Assembly: GCA_036721445.1 (NCBI GenBank)
Contig: DAIMKZ010000005.1
Coordinates: 1-47,357, forward strand
DNA: 47,357 nt
Direction: 5' to 3'
From: UBA4055 sp036721445
GTDB lineage: Bacteria; UBA4055
Positions 1-8,737 of this stretch are shown here, piece by piece. Position 1 is the stretch's first letter. Each line of letters begins with the position of its first letter. The notes under the pieces are model-generated. The model searched no databases. It was not told the DNA's origin and saw only the letters and a list, made by a program, of their open reading frames with translations. The translations under genes and the position numbers were made by a program.

Positions 1-1866
1 CAGCCCTTTAGTTTTCATATTTATAAGAATAACGGATATGTCCGCAGGGGAAATGCCGGCGATCCTCCCCGCCTGCCCGACGGAAACAGGTTTGATCCTG
101 TTTAGCTTTTCAACAGCTTCCTTTTTAAGTCCTTTGAACTGTGAATAATCGATCTCCTGAGGAAGTTTTATTTTCTCGTTCTTTTCGAACCTGCCTATCA
201 TTTCGCTCTGCCTTTTAATATATCCCTCGTATTTGATCAGAGTTTCGGCCTGTTTCAGCTCGTAATAACTGAACTTATCTTTTACTTTATCCAGCAGTCC
301 GGAATTGAGCAGCATATTTATATTTGTATCCGGCCTTTTTAAAAGCCTGTAAATATCCGTTCCCTCAGAGGATGACCCTATAGAATTAGCTTCATAGAAC
401 TCATTGAGCTTCTTCATTTTTATTTTGATAGAAGAAAACATCTCAGGAAGTATTGCTATGTTATCAAGTCTGTCCTTTAAATATTTTATTTCTTTTCCGG
501 CAAGCAGCCTGTATTTTTCGGCATACTTCAGAAGCCTTGAATCCGCGTTGTCATGTCTTAGTTCAAGCCTGTACTCTGCGAGGGAAGTGAACATCCTGTA
601 AGGTTCTCTTATGTCTTTTGTGATTAGATCGTCGATCAGAACGCCTGTATAGGCCTCGTTCCGTTTCAGAATGAAAGGTTCTTCACCTTTTATCTTTAAT
701 ATAGAGTTTATGCCCGCCATGAGACCCTGAGCGGCGGCTTCCTCATAGCCTGATGTACCGTTTATCTGGCCGGCAAAGAACAGACCTGATATATTTCTGG
801 TTTCCAGGCTCATTTTTATCTGGTAAGCAGGAAAGTAATCGTACTCGATAGCATAGGCGGGGCGTACAAAATGGGCGTTCTCCATTCCTTTGACCGTTCT
901 CAGCGCTTTTTTCTGAATCTCGACGGGAAGGCTTGACGAGAAACCGTTCACATAATACTCGTTCGTGTAAAGCCCTTCGGGTTCAAGGAACAGCCTGTGT
1001 GATATTTTGTCCCTGAATCTGTTAACCTTGTCCTCGATCGACGGGCAGTATCTGGGCCCGGTTCCCTTGATCTGACCGGAGAAAAGCGCGGTCTTGTCCA
1101 GGTTCGCATCGATCAGGCTGTGGGTTCTTTGGTTCGTGTATGTTATATAGCACGGTAATTGCTTAAGATATGTCTTACTGTGCCTGAACGAGAAAGGGAT
1201 CACATGCTCATCCGAACCGTGGACCTCAAGACCGGAAAAATCTATGGAATATCCCGCTATTCTCGGCGGGGTTCCCGTTTTGAGCCTGCCCGTCTCGAAA
1301 CCGTGGTCGCGGAGCTTTTTTGAAAGGCTGTCAGCGGACGGTTCTCCAAGCCTGCCTGACGGAATCTGCTTCTTCCCGATGTGGATCACTGCTTTAAGAA
1401 ATGTTCCGGAGCAGATTATCGCCGTTTTTGTGTGTATGAGTCCGTTTATAGATGTTTTTACAGCTTTTATTTCGCCGTCCTCGATGATAAGATCTGTAAC
1501 TTCATCCTGTATGATGTTCAGGTTCTTCTTTTTTTCGAGCCTGCTCCGGACGAATTCGGAATATTTCCTCTTGTCTGACTGAACACGCAGAGCCCAGACG
1601 GCAGGACCTTTGGAGGAATTAAGGGTTTTGAACTGGATGCCTGTTCTGTCCGCCGCTATCCCCATGAGCCCGCCCAGAATATCTATCTCCTTGACCAGAT
1701 GGCTCTTGGCCAGTCCGCCTATCGCCGGATTGCACGACATCTGGGCTAGCTGATCTACCGTCTGAGTGACAAGAAGAACTTTTCCCCCCATTTTCGCGCT
1801 GATCCATGCAGCTTCGACCCCGGCGTGACCTCCTCCGGCAACTATTACATCATAACTTCTGTGCAT
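1..1866 (-). CDS. mnmG: MnmG (GidA), tRNA U34 carboxymethylaminomethyl-modification enzyme, C-terminus cut by window edge
   Basis: This is the FAD-dependent partner of MnmE, which installs the cmnm5 group on U34 of certain tRNAs in the cytoplasm. Translating the minus strand from the ATG at 1866 gives the N-terminal dinucleotide-binding motif GGGHAG, then CNPAIGGLAKSHLVKEID, the MnmG signature with its conserved cysteine. ICSGTFL and the FAGQINGTSGYEEAAAQG block follow. About 622 residues are visible. The last ones (ISPADISVILINMKTKG) align with the extreme C-terminus of the family, so only a few codons and the stop are missing. An AGGA lies shortly before the start. The gene follows the adenylate cyclase gene by 15 bases and is probably cotranscribed with it. 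MnmE is not in the window. Confidence 0.96.
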   Translation of the reverse strand, partial: MHRSYDVIVAGGGHAGVEAAWISAKMGGKVLLVTQTVDQLAQMSCNPAIGGLAKSHLVKEIDILGGLMGIAADRTGIQFKTLNSSKGPAVWALRVQSDKRKYSEFVRSRLEKKKNLNIIQDEVTDLIIEDGEIKAVKTSINGLIHTKTAIICSGTFLKAVIHIGKKQIPSGRLGEPSADSLSKKLRDHGFETGRLKTGTPPRIAGYSIDFSGLEVHGSDEHVIPFSFRHSKTYLKQLPCYITYTNQRTHSLIDANLDKTALFSGQIKGTGPRYCPSIEDKVNRFRDKISHRLFLEPEGLYTNEYYVNGFSSSLPVEIQKKALRTVKGMENAHFVRPAYAIEYDYFPAYQIKMSLETRNISGLFFAGQINGTSGYEEAAAQGLMAGINSILKIKGEEPFILKRNEAYTGVLIDDLITKDIREPYRMFTSLAEYRLELRHDNADSRLLKYAEKYRLLAGKEIKYLKDRLDNIAILPEMFSSIKIKMKKLNEFYEANSIGSSSEGTDIYRLLKRPDTNINMLLNSGLLDKVKDKFSYYELKQAETLIKYEGYIKRQSEMIGRFEKNEKIKLPQEIDYSQFKGLKKEAVEKLNRIKPVSVGQAGRIAGISPADISVILINMKTKGL

Positions 1867-1881
1867 TTTTTCCTGATATTT

Positions 1882-3996
1882 TTATTTCGAATCCATTTTC
1901 CAGACACCCTCCCAGTTCTCCACAGGACTTATTTCCATCGTTCGGCATCTTTCCGCCATCAGCGCCGAAGATCTGTCGCTGAATTTTTCAGAAAGTTCGT
2001 TAAAGACGGTGACAGCATTAGAAAAATCCCCGGACTTATACATTTCCAGGGCCGAACCGTATTTTTCGAGTATCATCTTTACTTTTTCATCCGGTTCATC
2101 TCCGGCTTTCCCGATGAGTTCATAAATTTTAACAGACCTGTCCTTACCTTTAACCGACACTTCGTCGAGTTCTCTGAAAATGAACTTATCTTTGACTTTT
2201 CCGTACGTATTTCCGCTTACGAGAATATGCGTACCGTAATACTTATTCAAACCTTCAAGCCTAGAAGCCAGATTCATTCCGTCGCCGATCGCCGTATAAT
2301 CAAAAAGATCGTCACTTCCTATATTACCCACAGTAACAACGTCTGTATTGACACCTATACCGATGTCGATATTTTTAAAAGTATCTTCTTTAAGTTCCGA
2401 TTTAAGCAGCTTGAGCTCATTCATCATTTCGAGAGCGCTCTTGCATGAATTGAAGGGATGGTCATTATCGACCGGCGCTCCGAAGAAGCATATTACAGCG
2501 TCACCCATGTATTTGTCGAGAGTACCGCTGTTCCTTTTTATAACTCCCGTCATCCTTTTAAGGTAAATATTCAAGAATTCTACAAGCTGCTTAGGATCAG
2601 TTCTTTCTGAATACGAAGTAAAACTCCTGATATCAGAGAACATCATTGTTATCTCTTTCTTTTCTCCTCCGAGCTTGAATTTCTCAGGATTTTTCAGCAG
2701 CTCTTTAGATACTATCTCAGGAACATATTTGCCGAGAGTAGCCTTTATAAATTTTTTTGAACGGTTCTCGATATAATATCTGATCGTATATGAAGTCAAG
2801 AAAGTGAAGAAGAGGGCTATGAGAGGACGGGTAGTATCAAGAACCCGGTTATTCTCAAAAAAAAATCTTCCAGTGAGTTTGTAGTAGAGAATACCTGTGA
2901 TAAGAACACCCAGGGAGGAGAGAACTATGTTCATTCTGCTGTAAATTATCAGCGATGTCATAATTATCATTCCCAGCATAATGACCGAAACGGAAGATTT
3001 TCCTGTTACGGAAATAAAGTCGCCGCTGAGGATCGTATTTATTATACTTGCATGAACTTCAACACCGGGATAATGTTTCTGTACTGGCGTAGATCTAAGA
3101 TCCATAAGGCCTCTCAGTGAAGATCCTATAATGACCGGTTTATCCCTGAATGTCTTTTTGCCGACCCTTCTTTCCATTACATCGTAAAACGATACTGTCT
3201 GGAACGAGCGCCACAGGCCCTTGTAATGAATACGCATAAAATTATTCTCATCAAGAGGTATCGTTCTTTTTACTCCCGCGCCGTCCGTGAATTCAACACT
3301 TTCACCATTATTGAGCTTAATACTGTTCACATCCGCGTTTAACACTCTTAAAGAAATTACAAGCGCGAAAGACGGATAGTATTTTTCCTTATATTTCTTG
3401 AAAAGATGAATTTTTCTGATCACGCCGTCGTCATCGGAATCAATTCCGAGATATCCGTTGGCCAGACTAGAGTTAAGTATAGATTCGTCTCCCGCATTCA
3501 TCACAGTAAATTCGTCAGTATCGAATTTTTTGTCGGAAACAACCGGAAAAGCATTCGAAAGTTTAGTATCGGCAGAATCTGCATAAATGAAATTGTCCCT
3601 GTCCTCGAACTCGAAATTATACCCGGTGATCACATTACCCGCTTCACTGATTGAGCTGCTGAAAATAGAATCATTTTCGACAAGAACGCTCTTATCAAAA
3701 AGGATGTCGAAGCATGTATAAGCGCTGCCGTATTTTGAGAGAGCGTCGACTGTTTTAGCGAAATATGTTCTGGGCCAGTCAAAATACTTTCCCAGTTTAT
3801 TGACGGACCTTGTGTCTATATCTGCAATTACAACATTTCCGAGCGACCCTTCCTCTGTCGCTTCTACATATCTCTGCCTGAATCTGAGATCGTATATCTG
3901 ATTCTCGAATCTGTCGAAGAAAGGCGAAAGCGTGACCAGTGAAAGACAAGATACAGCAGTGCTGAGGATCACATATTTAAGAACTTTTCTGTTCAT
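1882..3996 (-). CDS. CHASE2-domain class III adenylate cyclase, membrane-bound
   Basis: This 704-residue protein is predicted to make cAMP from ATP in response to an extracytoplasmic signal. A transmembrane helix near residues 8-27 is followed by a periplasmic CHASE2-type sensor (about 35-330), including VVIADIDTRSVNKLG and the PVIIGSS..GLMDLRSTP region. Several membrane helices follow (about 335-415), then a class III cyclase domain (about 445-640). The two metal aspartates are present (MMFSDIRSF and GDAVICFFG). The adenine-selecting lysine (LDKYMGDA) and aspartate (FDYTAIGDG) and the MNLASRLEG catalytic Asn/Arg are also there, so I call adenylate rather than guanylate cyclase. The start has no Shine-Dalgarno sequence and may be leaderless. 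The ligand is unknown. Confidence 0.9.
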   Translation of the reverse strand: MNRKVLKYVILSTAVSCLSLVTLSPFFDRFENQIYDLRFRQRYVEATEEGSLGNVVIADIDTRSVNKLGKYFDWPRTYFAKTVDALSKYGSAYTCFDILFDKSVLVENDSIFSSSISEAGNVITGYNFEFEDRDNFIYADSADTKLSNAFPVVSDKKFDTDEFTVMNAGDESILNSSLANGYLGIDSDDDGVIRKIHLFKKYKEKYYPSFALVISLRVLNADVNSIKLNNGESVEFTDGAGVKRTIPLDENNFMRIHYKGLWRSFQTVSFYDVMERRVGKKTFRDKPVIIGSSLRGLMDLRSTPVQKHYPGVEVHASIINTILSGDFISVTGKSSVSVIMLGMIIMTSLIIYSRMNIVLSSLGVLITGILYYKLTGRFFFENNRVLDTTRPLIALFFTFLTSYTIRYYIENRSKKFIKATLGKYVPEIVSKELLKNPEKFKLGGEKKEITMMFSDIRSFTSYSERTDPKQLVEFLNIYLKRMTGVIKRNSGTLDKYMGDAVICFFGAPVDNDHPFNSCKSALEMMNELKLLKSELKEDTFKNIDIGIGVNTDVVTVGNIGSDDLFDYTAIGDGMNLASRLEGLNKYYGTHILVSGNTYGKVKDKFIFRELDEVSVKGKDRSVKIYELIGKAGDEPDEKVKMILEKYGSALEMYKSGDFSNAVTVFNELSEKFSDRSSALMAERCRTMEISPVENWEGVWKMDSK

Positions 3997-4003
3997 ACAG
4001 TGA

Positions 4004-4032
4004 AAAGTAAATATTTATGACGAATAAAACAA
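4004..4032 (-). promoter_or_regulatory. Candidate sigma70-type promoter of the cyclase gene
   Basis: On the minus strand TTGTTT (4027-4032) and TACTTT (4004-4009) are separated by exactly 17 bases. The -10 box ends 7 bases before the ATG, so transcription would start at or next to the start codon. The -10 is weak compared with the TATATT seen elsewhere in the window. Confidence 0.33.
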
Positions 4033-4067
4033 GTGTAAAAAGAACCTCTATTTTTTTAATTAATAAC

Positions 4068-4096
4068 TTGATTAATATAATTAAATTTTATTAATT
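4068..4096 (+). promoter_or_regulatory. Candidate promoter of the gyrA operon
   Basis: TTGATT (4068-4073), a 17-base spacer and TTAATT (4091-4096) lie in a very AT-rich divergent region. This placement leaves a leader of about 35 bases that contains the GGAG Shine-Dalgarno sequence at 4126-4129. The AT-richness makes chance matches likely. Confidence 0.3.
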
Positions 4097-4137
4097 ACAG
4101 GCGGATAAAATCAGTCTATAATTTTGGAGACATCGCA

Positions 4138-6723
4138 ATGTCAGAGATACCGCAGGACAAAAATATCATCGAGGCTTCGATAGAAGATGAAATGCAGAGA
4201 TCGTATATAGACTACTCTATGTCGGTCATCGTATCAAGAGCTCTTCCCGACGTGAGAGACGGTCTTAAACCGGTACAGAGAAGGATCCTGTACGGAATGA
4301 ATGAACTTGGACTTCATTACAACAAAAAAGAAAATAAATGCGCCAGAATAGTTGGTGAGGTCATGGGTAAATACCACCCCCATGGCGATCAGGCGATATA
4401 TGCGGCGCTTGTCAGAATGGCCCAGGATTTTACTTACAGGTATCCACTAGTGAGAGGACAGGGTAACTTCGGTAACGTGGACCTTCCTGCCGCCGCCGCC
4501 AGATATACCGAGGCAAAATTGAACAGACTTTCTGATGAAATGCTTGCCGATATAAACAAAGAGACCGTTGATTTTACGAACAACTACGACGACACTCTCA
4601 CTGAACCGTCGGTCCTGCCAACAAAGATCCCTAATCTCCTTGTGAACGGATCTCAGGGTATTGCGGTAGGAATGGCGACCTCCATACCACCGCATAATCT
4701 GGGGGAAGTACTTCAAGGTGTGATAGCGCTTTTAGACGACCCGGAAATACCTATAGAACCGGTAAAAGCCGATCCGGAGAACGGGATCGAAGAAAAAATG
4801 GGCCTGATGTCATATATCAAAGCCCCGGATTTTCCCAGCAAAGGAATAATTTACGGATATTCAGGTATAAAGGAAATGTACACAACAGGCAGGGGTTTTG
4901 TTGTACTGCGAGGACGTATCGAGAAAAAAATGCCTGATAAAAAAGGAGAGAGAGTAAAACTGATAATAACGGAACTTCCGTATCAGGTCAGCAGACAGGC
5001 CCTGATCGAAAAGATAGTCGATCTTCATAAAGAGAAAAAGATCGACGGCATATTCGGTCTGGATAACGAGTCGAGTAAAGATACCAGGCTTGTTGTCGAG
5101 CTTAAAAAAGATGTGAACGAGGATGTTGTCATCAATCTGCTCTACAAATATACTCAGCTTCAGACCTCTGTAAGCGGAAATATGATAGCTCTTGTGAACG
5201 GCAAACCTATGCAGCTCAACCTCAAACAGTTCCTGGAGCAGTTCGTAAATCACAGGGAAGAGATCGTCAGAAGAAGAAGTATTTTCGACCTGAGAAAAGC
5301 CGAAGAAAGAATTCACATACTTGAAGGCCTTCAGATAGCTTTGAACAATATTGACAGGGTAATTGAGATTATAAGGGGAAGCTCCAATACCGAATCTGCG
5401 AAAGGATCCCTGATAAGCGAGTTCAGTTTGTCGGATATTCAGGCAGCGTCAATTCTCGCCATGAGACTTTCGCAGCTGACCGCTCTTGAGCAGGAAAAAC
5501 TTTTCGCTGAGATCGAGGAGCTCAGAATTAAAATAGCGGACCTGAAAGATATCCTCGAAAGAAAAGAGAGAAGAACGCAGATCATTCGTGAGGAAGTTTC
5601 TGAGCTGCTGGAAAAATACGGCGATAAAAGACAGTCCGAGATCATCTATTACGCTGAAGACCTTACCGTTGAGGATATGGTTCCGGATGACGAAATGATA
5701 GTGACCCTTTCGCACCAGGGATATATAAAGAGGATCAGCACCGCCGAATTCAGAAGTCAGGGAAGGGGCGGAGTCGGATCAAGAGGCGCGGACAGCAAGG
5801 ATGATGATTTTATTGAATTCATGTTTAACGCATCGAACCACGATTTTGTAATGTTCTTTACGGATAAAGGCCGCGCGTACTGGAAAAAAGTATGGCAGAT
5901 ACCTGAAATGACCAAAGCGTCCAAAGGCCGTCCGATAGTCAATATAGTGGAGAGGATCGAGGGGCAGAAGATCAAATCGGCTCTCGTGATAAGGGATTTT
6001 GAAAAAGACGGAAAATATCTTGTGATGGCTACAAAAAAAGGTACTATAAAGAAAACACCTCTCATTTCCTACTCGAGACCGAACATTGGAGGCATCATAG
6101 CTATAAACCTGAGAGAAGACGACGAACTTCTCAACGCTGCAATAACATCGGGAGAGTGCGAAATACTTCTGGGAACAAGAACAGGTTATGCGAACAGGTT
6201 CCACGAATCGCTTGTAAGAGAGGTCGGAAGGAACTCCATCGGCGTCAAAGGTATAAACCTGAGAGAGAATGACGAGGTCATAGGCATGGTCATCGCTGAT
6301 AATGAGGAAAACTCGATCATGGTAGTAAGCAAGAACGGATACGGAAAAAGAGCTAATGTAGGCGCGTTCAGAAAAACCAAAAGAGGTTCTAAAGGGGTCA
6401 AAGCTCTGAATCTTACTGAAAAAACCGGTGAAATGATCTATATTTCTGAAACCGACGACGAAAAAGATATAATGATAATCACTAAGAACGGGACCGTGAT
6501 CAGGCAGACAGTAGCCGAAATAAGGATAATGGGTAGGAACACTCAGGGCGTAAGGCTGATCAAATTGAGAGAAGACGACAGTATAGCCGACATATGCATG
6601 GTACCCCCGAACGAGGAGGAAGAGTTTGTTGCGGCCCCCGGAAATACAGAACCGGTTCAGCAGACAGACGAAGCTCCGGTCGAAAATAAGGCCGCAGAAG
6701 ACAGCGATAATATAGACGAATAA
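4138..6723 (+). CDS. gyrA: DNA gyrase subunit A
   Basis: This 861-residue protein cuts and rejoins DNA as part of gyrase (GyrA2GyrB2). The winged-helix/tower region starts with the family signature SYIDYSMSVIVSRALPDVRDG. The catalytic tyrosine is Tyr123 in RYTEAKL. The C-terminal half has the repeated beta-pinwheel blades and an acidic tail typical of GyrA. Oddities: the quinolone-pocket residues equivalent to E. coli Ser83 and Asp87 are Gln85 and Ala89. The usual VDGQGNFG is VRGQGNFG. The loop before the tyrosine is one residue short (NVDLPAAAARY instead of NVDGDPPAAMRY). The GyrA box reads QGRGGVG (541-547) instead of QRRGGKG. ParC is the alternative, but overall form and length fit GyrA. 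It heads the PTS operon. Confidence 0.95.
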   Translation: MSEIPQDKNIIEASIEDEMQRSYIDYSMSVIVSRALPDVRDGLKPVQRRILYGMNELGLHYNKKENKCARIVGEVMGKYHPHGDQAIYAALVRMAQDFTYRYPLVRGQGNFGNVDLPAAAARYTEAKLNRLSDEMLADINKETVDFTNNYDDTLTEPSVLPTKIPNLLVNGSQGIAVGMATSIPPHNLGEVLQGVIALLDDPEIPIEPVKADPENGIEEKMGLMSYIKAPDFPSKGIIYGYSGIKEMYTTGRGFVVLRGRIEKKMPDKKGERVKLIITELPYQVSRQALIEKIVDLHKEKKIDGIFGLDNESSKDTRLVVELKKDVNEDVVINLLYKYTQLQTSVSGNMIALVNGKPMQLNLKQFLEQFVNHREEIVRRRSIFDLRKAEERIHILEGLQIALNNIDRVIEIIRGSSNTESAKGSLISEFSLSDIQAASILAMRLSQLTALEQEKLFAEIEELRIKIADLKDILERKERRTQIIREEVSELLEKYGDKRQSEIIYYAEDLTVEDMVPDDEMIVTLSHQGYIKRISTAEFRSQGRGGVGSRGADSKDDDFIEFMFNASNHDFVMFFTDKGRAYWKKVWQIPEMTKASKGRPIVNIVERIEGQKIKSALVIRDFEKDGKYLVMATKKGTIKKTPLISYSRPNIGGIIAINLREDDELLNAAITSGECEILLGTRTGYANRFHESLVREVGRNSIGVKGINLRENDEVIGMVIADNEENSIMVVSKNGYGKRANVGAFRKTKRGSKGVKALNLTEKTGEMIYISETDDEKDIMIITKNGTVIRQTVAEIRIMGRNTQGVRLIKLREDDSIADICMVPPNEEEEFVAAPGNTEPVQQTDEAPVENKAAEDSDNIDE

Positions 6724-6732
6724 GGAGGTTGT

Positions 6733-7209
6733 ATGCCCAGAAAAAAAATCGATAAGGATGAGACCGTTTTCACAGAAGCTGAAGCTAATGAAGACATACT
6801 TGAACCTGAGATCAAAAAACCTCTCGAAGTCGAGAATAACATGCCTGATGTTGAGTATGAAGATGATGAGAACAGCGATCCTGTAAGCTTCCTGGAAAAG
6901 ATACTGAGAATGGAACTCGGCACAAAGACAGGTCTGGTATGTACCGTTCTTTTCTTTCTGGCTTTCATTTTCAGATGGTATTGGTTCAATACATCATGGT
7001 GGCTCGTACTTCTTGTTGCCGCTGTAGGACTAAAAACCCTATACACTCAAATGACTGATCTTAAAGAAGAGAAGCCCGAAGAAGCAAAGGTAGCCAAATA
7101 TTCCTTTACGGCTCTAATCGTTTTATTCGTAATAAGGGATCTTTACATAACTTATCACCTCGATGAACTGCTTGAAGATCTGAGCAGGATGAAAGATCTT
7201 ATTAAGTAG
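6733..7209 (+). CDS. Small membrane protein of unknown function
   Basis: I do not recognise this 158-residue protein. It has a highly acidic, probably cytoplasmic N-terminus (1-65), then about three hydrophobic segments: LVCTVLFFLAFIFRWYWF, WWLVLLVAAVGL and FTALIVLFVIRDLYI. It begins 9 bases after the gyrA stop with a good ribosome site (AGGAGG at 6723-6728), and its stop overlaps the GTG of the EIIC gene. Position in the operon suggests a link to the PTS membrane components, but nothing in the sequence proves it. Confidence 0.8.
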   Translation: MPRKKIDKDETVFTEAEANEDILEPEIKKPLEVENNMPDVEYEDDENSDPVSFLEKILRMELGTKTGLVCTVLFFLAFIFRWYWFNTSWWLVLLVAAVGLKTLYTQMTDLKEEKPEEAKVAKYSFTALIVLFVIRDLYITYHLDELLEDLSRMKDLIK

Positions 7210-7808
7210 TGAATATGTTCGCCTTTACGGCCATATCGGCTTTTATACTGCTTGAAAGCAGGGATGTTGTGAACGGGTTTCTGACTCAGCCTTATGCGAC
7301 CGCCCTGCTTCTTGTTTTATGGGGATACGATCCCGTTCCTGTCCTGCTCATAGCCTCAGCAACTCAGCTGATCTATCTTAACCGCCAGCCTTCTGGAGCT
7401 TCTTTATTCCCAGAATATCCTTTCGGTTTTTTTATCGTCACTTCTGCTGCAGGGTCCGGTCAATACTCACTGTTGTCGTACTCGGTGATCTTGATACTGA
7501 TAATGACAGTGTCATCTCTGACTTCACATTATCTGAAAATCAAAAGATCTTTTTTTGAAAAACACAGGGAAAGACTGAAGTTCTATAAAAGATTCCCTAA
7601 CATTATCAGCGCCGTGTCCTTTTCTTATCTTTCATACTTTTTATTCTCACTTGCGATTTGGGCCGTTATATACACGATCTTTAAATCACTAAACACTTTG
7701 AACATTTCATATCTCGGCAGTTTAGACGGCAGAGTATTACCGGTTATTCTCTGCATTCTATTATCTTCACGATATATTTATTTCAATCTGAGCCGAAGAA
7801 ATGAATAA
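7209..7808 (+). CDS. PTS mannose-family EIIC-like membrane component
   Basis: This polytopic membrane protein of 199 residues is shorter than the roughly 260 usual for ManY-type EIIC. The segment with LIASATQLIYLNRQPSGASL followed by FPEYP resembles the mannose-family EIIC loop (GA.LQL......P.GA..PPD). The GTG at 7209 overlaps the upstream stop by one base; the ATG at 7215 is the alternative start. The EIID gene begins inside its last codons. In the mannose family, EIIC and EIID together form the sugar channel. No EIIA or EIIB is encoded nearby, so the substrate and phosphate route are unknown. Assignment rests on the EIID neighbour as much as on sequence. Confidence 0.68.
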   Translation: MNMFAFTAISAFILLESRDVVNGFLTQPYATALLLVLWGYDPVPVLLIASATQLIYLNRQPSGASLFPEYPFGFFIVTSAAGSGQYSLLSYSVILILIMTVSSLTSHYLKIKRSFFEKHRERLKFYKRFPNIISAVSFSYLSYFLFSLAIWAVIYTIFKSLNTLNISYLGSLDGRVLPVILCILLSSRYIYFNLSRRNE

Positions 7809-8448
7809 ATTGAGCCGAAGAACAATACTGTCGCTTACTCTCAGGACTTACTTCATCCGCATATTTTATAATTATAACAACCTCTTCGGAGAAGGTCTGT
7901 GCTACTGCGTTTTCCCTTTTTTCAAGAGTTGCGGTGTTCCTAAAAGGGACGATATTCTGGCAAAACATCTGGTGACATTCAATACTAATGAATACCTGTC
8001 CGGATTTGCGGTAGGGATAATTCTGAAGAACTCCGAATCGAATGATGCTGATCTGGAAAAGACAAAGAATATTCTTTCGTCTGTTCTGGGCTCGATCGGA
8101 GACAGGCTGATATACAGGCTCATATTTCCGGTCCTGACGCTTACTACAGTAAATAAATTCGTAATTTCAGGATTTAAACCGGACCTGTGTACGTGGATAA
8201 TCATAATTATTCTTATGATTTTATTCAATCTTTTTAATTTTTACATCAGGTACGCCGGTATTTCAAAAGGGTATGAAAAAGGTCTTGACGCGCTAAAATT
8301 TTTCAGGTCATCCGGCTATAAAAGGACAGTATTTCTCCTTACCGCCGCCAGGAACATCCTGACTGTAATTTTACTTGTCGAACTTATAATATATTTAAAA
8401 GCTTCCAACATTTTGTTGTTTTTTTTCGATCGAGGACTTAAATTGTAA
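7801..8448 (+). CDS. PTS mannose-family EIID component
   Basis: The 215-residue protein shows the EIID order of motifs: NYNNLFGEGLCYCVFPFF near the N-terminus, HLVTFNTNEYLSGFAVGI (the HL.FFNTHPYLAGFILGI block), VLGSIGDRLIYRLIFPVL (the GPLAGIGD...RPIL block) and IRYAGISKGYEKGLDAL near the end. It is shorter than typical ManZ (about 270-280 residues), lacking much of the tail. Membrane segments are at about 105-135 and near the C-terminus. The start overlaps the EIIC stop by 8 bases, suggesting translational coupling. With EIIC it would form an inner-membrane sugar channel or a PTS-linked sensor. Confidence 0.82.
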   Translation: MNKLSRRTILSLTLRTYFIRIFYNYNNLFGEGLCYCVFPFFKSCGVPKRDDILAKHLVTFNTNEYLSGFAVGIILKNSESNDADLEKTKNILSSVLGSIGDRLIYRLIFPVLTLTTVNKFVISGFKPDLCTWIIIIILMILFNLFNFYIRYAGISKGYEKGLDALKFFRSSGYKRTVFLLTAARNILTVILLVELIIYLKASNILLFFFDRGLKL

Positions 8449-8464
8449 TCAATTATTACGGCAG

Positions 8465-8737
8465 ATGAAAATGATAACTGAGAATGTACAAATAATAAAC
8501 TCCCTAGGACTTCACGCGAGACCTGCAGCGAGACTTGTTAAGATAACTTCGGGTTATGACTGCGATGTTTTTATAACTAAGGACGATATGGAAGTCAATG
8601 CCAAATCCATAATGGGTGTGATGATGCTTGCCGCCGAACAGGATTCAGTTATAACAGTAAAATGTTCCGGTCCTGACGAAAATGAGTGTCTTAAAGATAT
8701 AAAAGAACTGATAAACAATAAATTCTATGAAGAGTAA
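8465..8737 (+). CDS. ptsH: HPr phosphocarrier protein
   Basis: This 90-residue protein shuttles phosphate from Enzyme I to EIIA domains. The active-site histidine is His17 in LGLHARPAARLV. Ser48 in NAKSIMGVMML matches the regulatory serine phosphorylated by HPr kinase in organisms that have HprK. Length matches the family. Its stop TAA is directly followed by the ATG of ptsI. Keeping the KSIMG context suggests HPr kinase control, but hprK is not in the window. Confidence 0.97.
   Translation: MKMITENVQIINSLGLHARPAARLVKITSGYDCDVFITKDDMEVNAKSIMGVMMLAAEQDSVITVKCSGPDENECLKDIKELINNKFYEE

Noticed and set aside
1825..2448. 207-codon open frame opposite the cyclase domain
   Set aside because: The opposite strand encodes all class III cyclase motifs; this frame is a shadow.
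4117..4122. Perfect TATAAT just before gyrA
   Set aside because: It lies so close to the GGAG at 4126-4129 that transcription from it would omit the ribosome site, and the -35 is poor; a site at 4068-4096 fits better.
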